64,000 nt of DNA. Origin: Microglena sp. YARC. Lineage: Eukaryota; Chlorophyta; Chlorophyceae; Chlamydomonadales; Chlamydomonadaceae. Below, one piece after another: positions 25,801-35,230 of this stretch. How positions within the stretch are numbered: the first letter of the stretch is position 1; each line of letters opens with the position of its first letter. A model generated the notes under the pieces. The model did no database searches, was not told where the DNA came from, and saw only the letters and a program-made list of their open reading frames with translations. The translations under genes and the position numbers were made by a program. The stretch covers positions 31,250,019 to 31,314,018 of the forward strand of contig CM039463.1 in assembly GCA_022414725.1 (NCBI GenBank), written 5' to 3'.

Positions 25801-28385
25801 GACCGAGGTCGAGACCAAGACCCAGGTCCGAGGTCCGAGACGCAGGTCGAGACCTAGACCCAGACCGAGACCCAGGTCCGAGATCGAGACCTAGACCTAG
25901 GTCCGAGATCGAGACCCAGACCTAGGTCCGAGATCGAGACCTAGACCTAGGTCCGAGATCGAGACCCAGACCTAGGTCCGAGATCGAGACCCAGACCTAG
26001 GTCCGAGATCGAGATCGAGGTCCGGGACCGAGATCGAGGTCCGAGACCCAGACCGAGTTCGAGGTCCGTGACCGAGACCCAGACCGAGACAGAGACAGAG
26101 ACCCAGACCTAGGTCCGAGATCGAGACCGAGATCCGTGACCGAGACCCAGGTCTGAGACCGAGACCCAGGTCCGAGATCGAGACCCAGGTCCGAGACCGA
26201 GGTCAAGACCCAGGTCTGAGACCGAGATCGAGACCTAGACCTAGGTCCGAGATCGAGACCCAGGTCCGAGATCGAGACGCAGGTCGAGACCGAGGTCCGA
26301 GATCGAGACCTAGGTCCGAGACCCAGACCAAGACCGAGACCTAGAACCGAGACCGAGGTCCGAGACTGAGTTCCGAGACCGAGACGAACCACAGACCCAC
26401 AGACCCGCGCAGACCTCACAGGGGACCCAAGGGGGGCAGGGGGCGGCATTCTGGTTATTTACCGCCCCCGTATTAGGGACGTCGGAGGTAACCGACATAA
26501 CTAAACCTGAGGAGGAGGAGTTAGCCCTAACGGTCCGGCGATCCGGAGCGCTCTCGGGACACGCCAGCCGGCGTTGCGCGTGACTCAGCGGCTCGGGACC
26601 CAAACCGAGGTCCGAGGTGCGAGACGGAGGTTCGAGACCGAGGTCGAGACCGAGGTCGAGACCGAGGTGCGAGACCCAGACGCAGGTCGAGACCCAGACG
26701 GAGGTCGAGACCCAGTTCCGAGATCGAGACCGAGTCCCAATTCCGAGATCGAGGCCGAGACCCAGGTCCGACATCGAGACCCAGACCTAGGTCCGAGATC
26801 GAGACCCAGACCTAGGTCCGAGATCGAGACCTAGACCTAGGTCCGAGATCGAGACCGAGGTCTAGGTCCGAGATCGAGACCCAGGTCCGAGACCGAGGCC
26901 CAGACCCAGGACCGAGACCAAAACCGAGACCGAGACCCAGGTCTGAGACCGAGATTAAGACCCAGATCGAGACCAAGACCCAGGTCCGAGACCCAGACCG
27001 AGATCAAGACCCCGGTCCGAGATCATGACCCAGACCGAGATCGAATCCCAGGTCCGAGATCGAGACCCAGGTCCGAGACCCAGACACAGGTCCAAGATCG
27101 AGACCCAGACCGAGATCCAGACCCAGGTCCGAGATCGAGACCACAGACCCACAGACCCGCGCAGACATCACAGGGGACCCCAAGGGGGGGAAGGGGGTGG
27201 CATTCTGGTTACCGCCCCCGTATTAGGGAGCAAACCCAGTACGGCAGGCGTACTGCCGGGGGAGGAGGCGGAGGAGGAGGAAAGTTAGCCCTAAGGGTTT
27301 GGTGTTCGGAGCGCTCTCGGGACACGCCAGCCGGCGTTGCGCGTGACTCAGCGGCTCGGGACCGAGACCGAGGTCCAGGTCCGAGATCGAGACCCAGACC
27401 TAGGTCCGAGACCGAGACGCAGGTCGAGATCGAGACGTAGACCGAGACCGAGGTCCGAGACCGAGACGCAGGTCGAGATCGAGACGTAGACCGAAACCGA
27501 GGTCCGAGACCGAGACGCAGGTTGAGACCGAGACGTACACCGAGACCGAGGTCCGAGACCGTGACCCAGGTCCGAGACCGAGACCCAGGTCCGAGATCGA
27601 GACCCAGACCTAGGTCCGAGACCGAGACCCAGGTCCGAGATCGAGACCTAGACCTAGGTCCGAGATCGAGGCCTAGACCTAGGTCCGAGATCGAATCCCA
27701 GGTCCGAGATCGAGGCCCAGACCTAGGTCCGAGACCGAGGTCCGAGACCCAGGCCGAGATCGTGACCCAGACCGAGACCGAGACCAACCACAGACCCACA
27801 GACCCGCGCAGACCCAGGGAGGGACGGGGGCGGCATTCTGGTTACCGCCCCCGTATTAGGGAGCAAACCCAGTATGGCAGGCGTACTGCCGGGGGAGGAG
27901 GCGGAGGAGGAGGAGGAGGAAAGTTAGCCCTAAGGGTTCGGCGTTCGAACCGCTCTCGGGATACGCCAGCCGGCGTTGCGCGTGACTCAGCGGCTCAGGA
28001 CCGAGACCGAGGTCCGAGACCGAGACCGAGGTGCGAGACCGAGACGCAGGTCGAGATTGAGACGTAGACCGAGTCCGAGGTCCGAGACCGAGACGCAGGT
28101 CGAGATCGAGACGTAGTAGACCGAAACCGAGGTCTGAGACTGAGTTGAGGTCGAGACCCAGGTCCGAGGTCCGAGACCGAGACCGAGGACCGAGACCCAG
28201 ACCGAAGTCCGAGGTCCGAGACCGAGGTCCAAGATCGAATCCCAGGTCAGAGATCGAGACCGAGACCGAGGTCCGAGTTCGAATCCCAGGTCCGAGACCG
28301 AGACCGAGACCGAGACCACAGACCCACAGACCCGCGCAGACCTCACATGGGCCCCAAGGGGGGGCAGGGGGCGGCATTCTGGTTA
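19860..28385. repeat. Core GAGACC-type array with A-B-C higher-order modules, copy 2
   Basis: The short-unit array is the same as in copy 1, with interspersed modules near 20410, 21055, 22120, 22760, 23280, 24233, 24705, 25325, 26385, 27140, 27780 and 28315 (cut off). Module types differ: A has GTACGGCAGGCGTACTGCC and GGTTTGGTGTTCGG; B has GTATGGCAGGCGTACTGTTG and lacks the GCCGGCGTTGCGCGT end; C has GGGACGTCGGAGGTAACC and ACTAAACCTGAGG. The order A-B-C repeats three times, followed by A and a B variant, giving a higher-order period of about 2.0-2.4 kb. Confidence 0.88.
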
Positions 28386-28458
28386 GTCATAACTTGCATA
28401 ACAGTCGGAAACAATCGAATGGCAGCGCAGTTTAGGGTAAATCTTCTGGCGAAACCCT

Positions 28459-28524
28459 TAACTGCGAGCGTGGTTATGGAATTGAGGTGGGGGGGCTCCG
28501 TTATGATAACTACGCTCGCAGTTA
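28459..28524. repeat. 19-bp inverted repeat (hairpin)
   Basis: TAACTGCGAGCGTGGTTAT at 28459-28477 matches the reverse complement of 28506-28524 at 18 of 19 positions. The loop is 28 bp and G-rich. Confidence 0.7.
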
Positions 28525-29033
28525 TGTGCCACGTAGGATCCGGAGGTGCCACGTCAATGGTTTTTTAAAAGCTGCGCGCTGTTTGGATTTTTGCAGATTT
28601 GCCTCGGGATTAGGCTTGATTACAACAGAGTTTAATTTAATCACCCCGAGCATTCGCAGCGGGCTCGCAAACATGGAAAACGCTGGAACTGGGGCCTGCC
28701 CGGCCTGCCGATAGTTCCGGAACCCGCCAGATCAGCCTTCAATCCTTTCATCGTCCCGGCAGCGAGCGCTAGTCAGGCGAGTCCACTGCATAGACCTGCA
28801 TGCGTGCTTGCTATTCCTTGATCGGTGCCTTCCGGCCTTTGCACCATCCTTCAATTTGACAGTTGCAGAAATAAGTTGAAGTTGTCTTGTATTTTCGCGA
28901 CGACAGAAGGCCAGGTTAAAAAGCAAGACGTGCGAAGGATAAAAGAGGCAAGAACAATTCCAGCTGAACGAATTAGAGAGCTGGTTGGACATTTGTTGGT
29001 TGTCCAGGCTGTCCGGCGAGATAACTGGGCTCG

Positions 29034-29133
29034 TGTTTCCACATGCCGTTTTACGGAAAGTTATCATAACTGCGCTTCGATTCTGTATTGCCGGTGTACC
29101 GGAACTATAACTTTCCTAACTCATGTGGAAACA
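29034..29133. mobile_element. 100-bp foldback MITE with TGTTTCCACATG ends
   Basis: The element begins TGTTTCCACATG and ends CATGTGGAAACA. The complementarity continues inward with gaps (ACGGAAAGTTAT against ATAACTTTCC). Only one copy is seen, and the flanks show no unambiguous target duplication. Confidence 0.5.
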
Positions 29134-29582
29134 GGCCCTAACGACTTCAGATTTGTACTCCTCTCGTTGAGACCTTCTCAATGGTGTACGTCACGCTCAA
29201 AAATTCGCACTGGCAAGAAAGTTACACGAGGTACAAATAAAATTGGGAAAACGGTCGGACCCCCCCCCACCCCCACCCCCTCGTATCTCGGCCGCCCGTG
29301 GGTGTATCGACATGATTTTTTTTGTATCGACTATTGCTCGCGGTTCTCTATCCATATCGAACATGAGGTACGGCAGCTTCTTTCATGCCTCCCCCCCCCC
29401 CCCCCTCGATTTACAGTGTCTATTCCAAGAAAAGACTCGGATTCGTGGATTCCGCAGATTGTTTTCGGACCATTGAACACACACTTCCCTCACTTGCATG
29501 TCCTCCTTATAGAGTCATAAGCCGATCACGACCACACTCTGTAATCTCCACAACATAACACTTTGTTTGTTCGCAAATAAGC

Positions 29583-29740
29583 AGGGAGCGGCAACATGTC
29601 ATCATATGATATCATATGATGCCGGCAGTCTGACTAGGCCAAAGAAACCATTTAAATACATTATCATATGATGCAATTTGTATGATATCACATGATTTCA
29701 TACTCATCTTTGGCCAAAATCATATGATATGCCGATCCCT
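29583..29740 (+). mobile_element. ATATGATATCAT-rich MITE family 1, copy a
   Basis: The element starts AGGGAGCGGCAA and ends TGCCGATCCCT, with terminal inverted repeats of about 12-18 bp. Inside are CATATGATATCATATG palindromes and the family marker CCGGCAGTCTGACTAGGC. It shares this layout with copies at 37942, 44289, 49727, 53535 and 60791. Confidence 0.75.
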
Positions 29741-29797
29741 ACAAATAAGAGCACTATTATTGATTTAAATTCAGGAATCGAAGTAAGCAGGGATTTC

Positions 29798-30088
29798 TTT
29801 TAGCTTTTCGTAGCAGCTTCTAGGCAGCTCCCTGGGCCAGCCACTGGGCTACACCGAACTACTTCTGAGCTGCTGACTGTATGCTTCAAGGCGAGTCCCT
29901 ACCGCCTGGAGGGTGACACTTACTATGTCTGCCCTAGTGCCATGGTGACTTTTCCCAGTGCAGCGTATGGGAGGGTCCCCTTAACATCACACCCTTGCTT
30001 CAAGGTGCACTAGGTTGCGCCAGGTTGGGTTTAATGGCTAGACAGGAGAGCTACCTAGAAGCTGCTGCTCATAGCTGAAAAGAAAAGC
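29798..30088 (+). mobile_element. AGCAGCTTCTAGGCAGCTCC foldback family 2, copy a
   Basis: Left end TTTTAGCTTTTCGTAGCAGC pairs with right end GCTGCTGCTCATAGCTGAAA. Subterminal CTAGGCAGCTCCCTGGGCCAGCC is shared with the family copies near 31445, 46974, 48059, 51777 and 60130. It has no coding capacity. Confidence 0.7.
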
Positions 30089-30300
30089 ACTGAGAGTAAG
30101 CAGAAACTTCGTGCTTCGGGACAAAAGCAAGTTTACAGTCGTGCTTAGGGACGAAATTGAAATTGAAATGGTTACATCCGAGTGATGTGCCACTCTCAGG
30201 ACGTGAAGTGAAGGACACCACTGCGAAAGCCGGTACTAGTCGTGCTCACCATTGCTTTGGGACGAAGCAGATTAACGTCGTGTTGGGCCCACTTGCCAAG

Positions 30301-30400
30301 TATTAGGCAGCTAAAATAAAATCAAAGCTGCCTAATACTCGCGGGTACCGCCCCCCCTACCCCTACGGGGGTAGGGGGGGCGGTACCCGCGAGTATTAGG
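30301..30400. repeat. Perfect 33-bp palindrome plus nested hairpin
   Basis: Arms 30331-30363 and 30368-30400 are perfect reverse complements around the 4-nt loop TACG. Their inner part is C7/G7 and GGTACC. The left arm also starts a second hairpin: TATTAGGCAGCT (30301-30312) pairs with AGCTGCCTAATA just before it. The shared AATA ends allow alternative foldings. Confidence 0.9.
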
Positions 30401-30435
30401 AGAGTGCCTTAGCTGGGCCTCCCTGCAGGGATTGC

Positions 30436-30560
30436 AAATAAATAAATACATAAATAAATAGTACACCTTGTTACGAGGCGTGAGGTTGAGATGGCCAGCC
30501 CGTTTGCTTTCACTGGGGCCAACCACCAAAGGGAGTGCAAATTTACTCATCACCGTACTG
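30436..30560. repeat. Dispersed repeat, copy 1 (partner at 45457-45560)
   Basis: An A/T-rich start (AAATAAATAGTACACCTTGT) is followed by AGGTTGAGATGGCCAGCC and GGGGCCAACCACCAAA. The second copy lies in riboflavin synthase intron 1. Confidence 0.6.
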
Positions 30561-30647
30561 CCCATAGGTTCCATGCGGATTCTTGACGGAGTACTCCAGG
30601 ACGCACTCCTCCAAGGTGACAAGTTCTATGCAGCGTCGCAAGCGACG

Positions 30648-30821
30648 TTACAAATTGGCGGAAAGGTGTTCGCAACGGAGCGCCAGGTGGCAACGGAAGC
30701 GAGTTAGTTACGAGACCGTTGGCTGACTTCATCTCGGTCAGACGGCCGGTCGGTGGGACAGACGGGAAAATGGGTAACCCTGGGGGCTCCCGCCCCCTTG
30801 AAGAGGGGGCACCGCCAAAAA
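30648..30821 (+). mobile_element. TTTTTGGCGG-ended MITE family 3, copy a
   Basis: It starts TTACAAATTGGCGG and ends CCGCCAAAAATG. The interior carries GAGACCGTTGGCTGAC, GTCAGACGGCCGGTCGG and GTAACCCTGGGGGCTCCCGC. Copies are at 39996 (+), 49096 (partial) and 63185 (-). Confidence 0.7.
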
Positions 30822-31254
30822 TGCATGCGCCCCTAGTCATAGGTTCCTCGCTGATGACCGCGGTGAGCAGCACGTGATAGCGGTGCTTCCCCAGTGACAA
30901 GCACCGCCGAACCTCCTCCAGGTCCCATTCAACATGTCTATGGGCGAGCAAACGAAAAAAAAAAACTCGGTACGTCTACATGCCGCCATCGCTAAGATGA
31001 TTTTTGATGACACATCCCTGTCTCGCCTTCGCTTGGGACATGGCGTAATCGTCTGATCGATAAGCAATAAATCAATGCACAAGACTGAAGACTCGCAATG
31101 CCTGCCACTAGGCAGAGGCTGAACGAACCTTAGAGCGGTGAGGTATAGTCACGAGTGCCGTACAATCGAGCGCATCATATGATGTTTGAGGCCGACCGCG
31201 CGCTCATCATTTGATATCATATCGTATCACATTGTTGATCCCTAGTAATTAGGC

Positions 31255-31425
31255 ACACTATTTATGTATCACATTGTTGATCCCTAGTAATTAGGCACAC
31301 TATTTATGTATTTATGTATTGCACACTATTTATGTATTTATGTATTGCACACTATTTATGTATTTATTCCCTATTTATGTATTGATCCCTAGTAATTAGA
31401 CACACTATTTATGTATTTATTTTAT
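31255..31425. repeat. Tandem repeat of TATTTATGTATTGCACAC type
   Basis: A unit with GTTGATCCCTAGTAATTAGG and CACACTATTTATGTA is duplicated, then shortened into several TATTTATGTATT steps. The ATCATATGATGTTTGAGG sequence just upstream (31165-31230) looks like decayed MITE family 1 sequence. Confidence 0.7.
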
Positions 31426-31444
31426 TCCATTTACTAGCCTAGGC

Positions 31445-31632
31445 ACTGTTTCTTTTTTCGGCTACGCAAGGTAGCTTCCTGTCAGCTCCACCAGCCAGCC
31501 TCCTGGCCAATCCCAAAGATTTTAGCTGCATTCCGATGCGCTTTATGTCAGCTTCCAGGCACACTAGCTAGCACACTAACTAGAAGGGAGCTGCCTAGAA
31601 GCTGCTACACGTAGCCTAAAAAAGAAACAGTG
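31445..31632 (+). mobile_element. Foldback family 2, copy b
   Basis: The left end ACTGTTTCTTTTTTCGGCTACG pairs with the right end CGTAGCCTAAAAAAGAAACAGT. This is the best-preserved pair of ends in the family in this window. The interior includes CAGCTGCCTAGAAGC-type sequence. Confidence 0.75.
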
Positions 31633-31636
31633 AGTC

Positions 31637-31797
31637 TAGGCCTGTTATGATTCATCAAGGTACTTTCTCAAAAGGAGCAGTATCCCGAATCAATCATCAA
31701 AGACGGCATCCACCACCACCTTCACACCCACAGCACCCCTGCTGCAAGGGTTAAGAGCGACTAACTGGGTCGCGCGTCGCCGTACAGGGACCAGTCC
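31637..31797. repeat. Copy of candidate exon plus both flanks (tandem duplicate 1)
   Basis: This segment is a diverged tandem copy of 31799-31955. The copy of the exon has lost one base in the GATGATTGATTCGGGATAC stretch, which breaks the frame relative to the other copy. It is probably a pseudo-exon. Confidence 0.6.
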
Positions 31798-31798
31798 A

Positions 31799-31890
31799 GG
31801 CCTGTAACGATTCGTCAAGGTACTTTCTCAAAAGGAGCAGTATCCCGAACGCACTCATCAAATACGGCATCCACCGCCACCTTTGCACCT
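31799..31890 (-). CDS. Candidate internal exon, gene unknown
   Basis: On the minus strand a polypyrimidine-poor but plausible acceptor (GCGGCGCTGCAG) is followed by an open exon encoding AKVAVDAVFDECVRDTAPFEK and then AAA|GTACCTTG, a possible donor near 31815. Exon edges are approximate. The product is not recognised. The whole acceptor-exon-donor unit is duplicated next door (31637-31797) with a frameshift. No flanking exons could be joined with confidence. Confidence 0.25.
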
Positions 31891-32039
31891 GCAGCGCCGC
31901 CGCAGCGAGGGTTAAGAGCGACTGACAGGGCCGCGCGTCGCCGCACACATCGCTTTAAGTGGCCACGCCATGAGGAGGGAGAGAAAAGGCTGATGTTGCC
32001 CCGTTGGAATTCTTCCAAGAAAGAGCAGTCGCCGCTGAG

Positions 32040-32490
32040 GTTGGCCGCACGGACCTTGATAGGGGGAGGGTGGGTGGGGTGTTTGGGTGGCAGTGGGAGG
32101 TATGGGTGTGGGTGTGGGGCGGGTGTGGGGGTGGGAGGTAAGGGTGGGTGGAAGATGGTGGAGGTAAGGATGTGGGGGGGGTGGGGGTGGGGGTGGGGGT
32201 GGAGGTGAGGATGGGTGGGGTGCTTGGGGTTGCGGTGGGAGGTAGGGTGGGTGGGTGTGGGTGTGGGTGTGGTGTGGGTGTGGGTGTGGGTGTGGGTGTG
32301 GGTGTGGGTGTGGGTGTGGGTGTGGGTGTGGGAGGTAAGGGTGGGTGGAGGATGGTGGAGGTAAGGGTGTGGGGGGGTGGGTGTGTGGGGGTGTGTGGGG
32401 GTGGGGATGGGTGGGGTGTTTGGGGTTGCGGTGGGAGGTAGGGGTGGGTGGGTGTGGGGTGGGAGGTAGGGGTGGGGGTGGGAGGGAGGG
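32040..32490. repeat. G-rich GGGTGT satellite
   Basis: GGGTGTGGGTGT runs alternate with GGAGGTAAGGGTGGGTGG. The plus strand has dense GGG runs and could form G-quadruplexes. Confidence 0.85.
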
Positions 32491-32584
32491 TTCATAAGAC
32501 GTAACATTTCTTTATTTATTTATTTATTTATTTCTTCCACACCTCCTGATGCAGCCTAACTGAATTTTGAAAAAAAGAAGAGAA

Positions 32585-32850
32585 CACGATTTGTACACGT
32601 TTGTATTTTTGTACACGATTTGTACACGATTTGTATTTGTACACGATTTGTACACGTTTGTATTTTTGTACACGATTTGTACACGATTTGTATTTGTACA
32701 CGATTTGTACACGTTTGTATTTTTGTACACGATTTGTACACGATTTGTATTTGTACACGATTTGTACACGTTTGTATTTTTGTACACGATTTGTACACGT
32801 TTGTATTTTTGTACACGATTTGTACACTATTTGTACACGTTTGTATTTTT
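32585..32850. repeat. Tandem repeat of TTTGTACACGATTTGTACACG type
   Basis: A unit of about 60 bp, made from two alternating sub-units (TTTGTACACGATTTG and TACACGTTTGTATTTT), is repeated about four times. Weaker relatives (GTTTACA, CAATTTGTACACG) continue to about 33100. Confidence 0.9.
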
Positions 32851-33104
32851 CCTGGTTATGATTATTTTACTGCCGACGATGACGAGCAGCCAAATCATGA
32901 ATATCCATTTTGTACACGTTTACAATTTTGCACGGCCAAATTAATATATAGTTTGTATACGTTTACATTTATAGACAGCCAAATTAACATACAATTTGTA
33001 CACGTTTACATGTTTACACGGCCAAATGAATATAGAAGTTGTACATGCTTACATTTTACACAGCCAAACAGGAGCCAAATCATTAATACATAATTTGTAC
33101 ACTT

Positions 33105-33195
33105 TTTTACTTTTTTCCTGGTAATTGTTTTTTACCGCTGAAAATGGCGAGCAGCCAAATTGCTGGCTGAAGCCATGTAACCAAGTTCAAGATCA
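33105..33195 (+). repeat. Dispersed repeat with GCTGAAGCCATGTAACCAAG end, copy 1
   Basis: TTTTTTCCTGGTAATTG, then GGCGAGCAGCCAAATTGCTG and GCTGAAGCCATGTAACCAAG. Relatives are at 51290-51365 and 60570-60660, and part of it near 41200-41240. Confidence 0.65.
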
Positions 33196-33429
33196 AGCTT
33201 ATTCTCGGTGTTGCTAGTTTGTATAGGGAGACCCACATCCTTGGGTGAAAATCCTTTCACAAGTAAAAACAAAAAAAGTGTATACCTCACCTCAGAGCAT
33301 GCACGGTGCCTGCAGTTAGAGGAGTTTTAACAAAAGATTTGGAAAAAGATTTGAAAAAAAACTTTTCCTCACCTCAGAGCAAGCATGGTGCCTGCAGTTA
33401 GAGAAATCCAAATCTGCATTTCGGCAGTT

Positions 33430-34030
33430 GTCGTATGCATGAATGAGCTCATGTGCCACCGTGTTTTGAACCTCTGTACATGTCTGTAGTCTGTTGTGAC
33501 ACAAAACAACCTGCCAGTGTGGGAGGGGACCAGGGTGACAGGGGGGGGGGGGCTATCAGAGGCAGAAAGGGTACTTCAAGATCTAATATACCCCCCAAGT
33601 AGTGTGTTGTCATTGTTACATGAGAGGTGTTTTGAACCTCTCTACATGTCTGTAGTCTGTTGTGACACAAAACAACAAGCAAGTGTGGGGTGGGAAAACC
33701 TTGGTGGTGGTGATGAGCACTCTGGCACCAAGGTCAGGACCACATCCTTTATAGGGACGGCTGAGTGTGTTTCTGCAGAGGTGAGTTGTGTTTAACACTG
33801 TTGAAACAGGCGTTGTATGTGGTAGTCATGGTGATGGTAGTCCGTTGTGACATAAAACAACCTGCCAATGTAGGATGGGAGCAGGGTTGTTCAAGGGTAC
33901 TTCAAAATCTAGTAACATGTATGCATACAGGCCATAAAGCACTATGCAGACACAAAACAACAGGAAAGTGTAGGATGGGACCAGGTTGTTCAAAGGTATT
34001 TTAAAATCTAGCAACATGCATACGTAAAGG
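33430..34030. repeat. Degenerate tandem repeat of about 100-170 bp
   Basis: Shared pieces are TGTTGTGACACAAAACAACC, GTGTGGGATGGGACCAGG, GTTGTTCAAGGGTACTTC and AAAATCTAGTAACATG. At least four diverged units are present. Confidence 0.7.
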
Positions 34031-34067
34031 CCACATCGAGTCTGATTGCTTTGCAGTTGTTTAGTAC

Positions 34068-34076
34068 CCCCCCCCC

Positions 34077-34148
<72 letters not shown>

Positions 34149-34150
34149 GA
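34068..34150. repeat. Poly-C and (CA)n microsatellite
   Basis: A run of C (about 34067-34077) is followed by (CA)n with one TACA interruption and then CAGACAGACAGACG. Confidence 0.95.
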
Positions 34151-34242
34151 CAGACGTGTGGTGCAAACAGGCAAATCTATTTGGGGACACTCACCCCATG
34201 CTGAATAGAGAAGCACAGGCCACAGGTTCTAGCTACATGGGC

Positions 34243-34350
34243 TTTGTACACTCTGCTTGACCCTACCCCCCCTTTGTACACTCTGCTTGACCCTACCCCC
34301 CCTTTGTACACTCTGCTTGACCCTACCCCCCCTTTGTACACTCTGCCTAT
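34243..34350. repeat. 30-bp tandem repeat, four units
   Basis: TTTGTACACTCTGCTTGACC plus CTACCCCCCC starts at 34243, 34273, 34303 and 34333. The first three units are nearly identical; the last diverges at its 3' side. Confidence 0.9.
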
Positions 34351-34404
34351 CCTACAATGAGCTGGACCTTGCTACATATGAGACGTTAGTGGTGAGTGGG
34401 CTCT

Positions 34405-34995
34405 AGGGAATACTCGTCCCATGCTGAATAGAGAAGCCACCACCAACAACACCCAACCACCAACCAACAACACCCAACCAACAACCAACAACACTCACCC
34501 CATGCTGAATAGAGAAGCCACCACCACCACCCACCACCAACAACACTCACCCAATGCTGAATAGAGAAGCCACCAACAACACCCAACCAACAACCAACAA
34601 CACTCACCCCATGCTGAATAGAAAAGCCACCAACAACAACACCCAACCACCAACCAACAACACTCACCCAATGCAGAATAGAGAAGCCACCAACAACACC
34701 CAACCAACAACCACCAACACTCACCCCATGCTGAATAAAGAAGCCACCAACAACACCCAACCAACAACCAACAACAACCAACCAACAACCAACAACACTC
34801 ACACCGTGCTGAATAGAAAAGCCGCCAACAACACCCAACCAACAACAACCAACAACCACCCACCACCACCACCCACCACCAACAACACTCACCCAATGCT
34901 GATAGAGATGCCACCAACAACTCCCAACCACCAACCAACAACACCCAACCAACAACCAACAACACTCACCCCATGCTGAATAGAAAAGCCACCAC
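34405..34995. repeat. Tandem repeat of about 57-60 bp with paired splice-like motifs
   Basis: Units carry CACTCACCCCATGCTGAATA and GAGAAGCCACCAACAACACC with variable CAAC spacers; about ten units are present. A related single unit is at 34187-34215. On the minus strand each unit reads TTCTCTATTCAG, CATGGG, GTGAGTGTTG, that is an acceptor-like and a donor-like motif six bases apart. Confidence 0.85.
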
Positions 34996-35004
34996 CGGTC
35001 TTTG

Positions 35005-35230
35005 AATCACAAGGGACCACAGAGAAGTAGGTTCGATCCACTGGGCAGCCAGACTGTACAGCACAATCAGGTAGTGGTGGGAGGTGTGTGGGTGTGGGTG
35101 GTGGGTGGTGGGTGGTGGTGGGGGTTGTGGGTGTGGGTGTGGGTGTGTGGGGAGGGAGGGGCGCAAGGGACCACAGAGAAGTAGGTTCGATCTACTGGGC
35201 AGCCAGACTGTACATCACAATCAGGTTGGT
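35005..35230. repeat. Duplicated segment containing AGTAGGTTCGATC
   Basis: GGGACCACAGAGAAGTAGG, TTCGATC and CTGGGCAGCCAGACTGTACA occur near 35020 and again near 35167. Each copy is followed by a GTGGGTGGTGGG tract. The GGTTCGATC core resembles a pol III B box, but no full tRNA fold was found. Confidence 0.7.

Larger units (their letters stand above)
17021..28385. mobile_element. Foldback-like composite, copy 2 lacking the right arm
   Basis: This copy lies in the same orientation as copy 1. The left arm blocks follow in the same order (GT tract, minisatellite at 18266, 450-bp block at 18601, 40-bp satellite at 19056), then the core array from about 19860. The core is about 8.5 kb instead of 5.5 kb. 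It breaks off inside a module at about 28385, directly after CGGCATTCTGGTTA, and is followed by unrelated sequence. There is no inverted 40-bp satellite, 450-bp block or CA tract. Truncation, a breakpoint or an assembly join are all possible. Confidence 0.6.
28386..29582. other. No gene recognised; two small foldbacks inside
   Basis: This is mostly unique sequence after the truncation of composite copy 2. A plus-strand frame of 231 codons (28825-29520) ends in poly-proline from C runs and has no recognised domain. Poly-C runs occur near 29260 and 29390. Confidence 0.4.

Noticed and set aside
19860..28385. CRISPR-like look of regularly spaced similar modules
   Set aside because: The modules are 200-230 bp, the spacers are themselves simple repeats, spacing is irregular and the genome is clearly eukaryotic.
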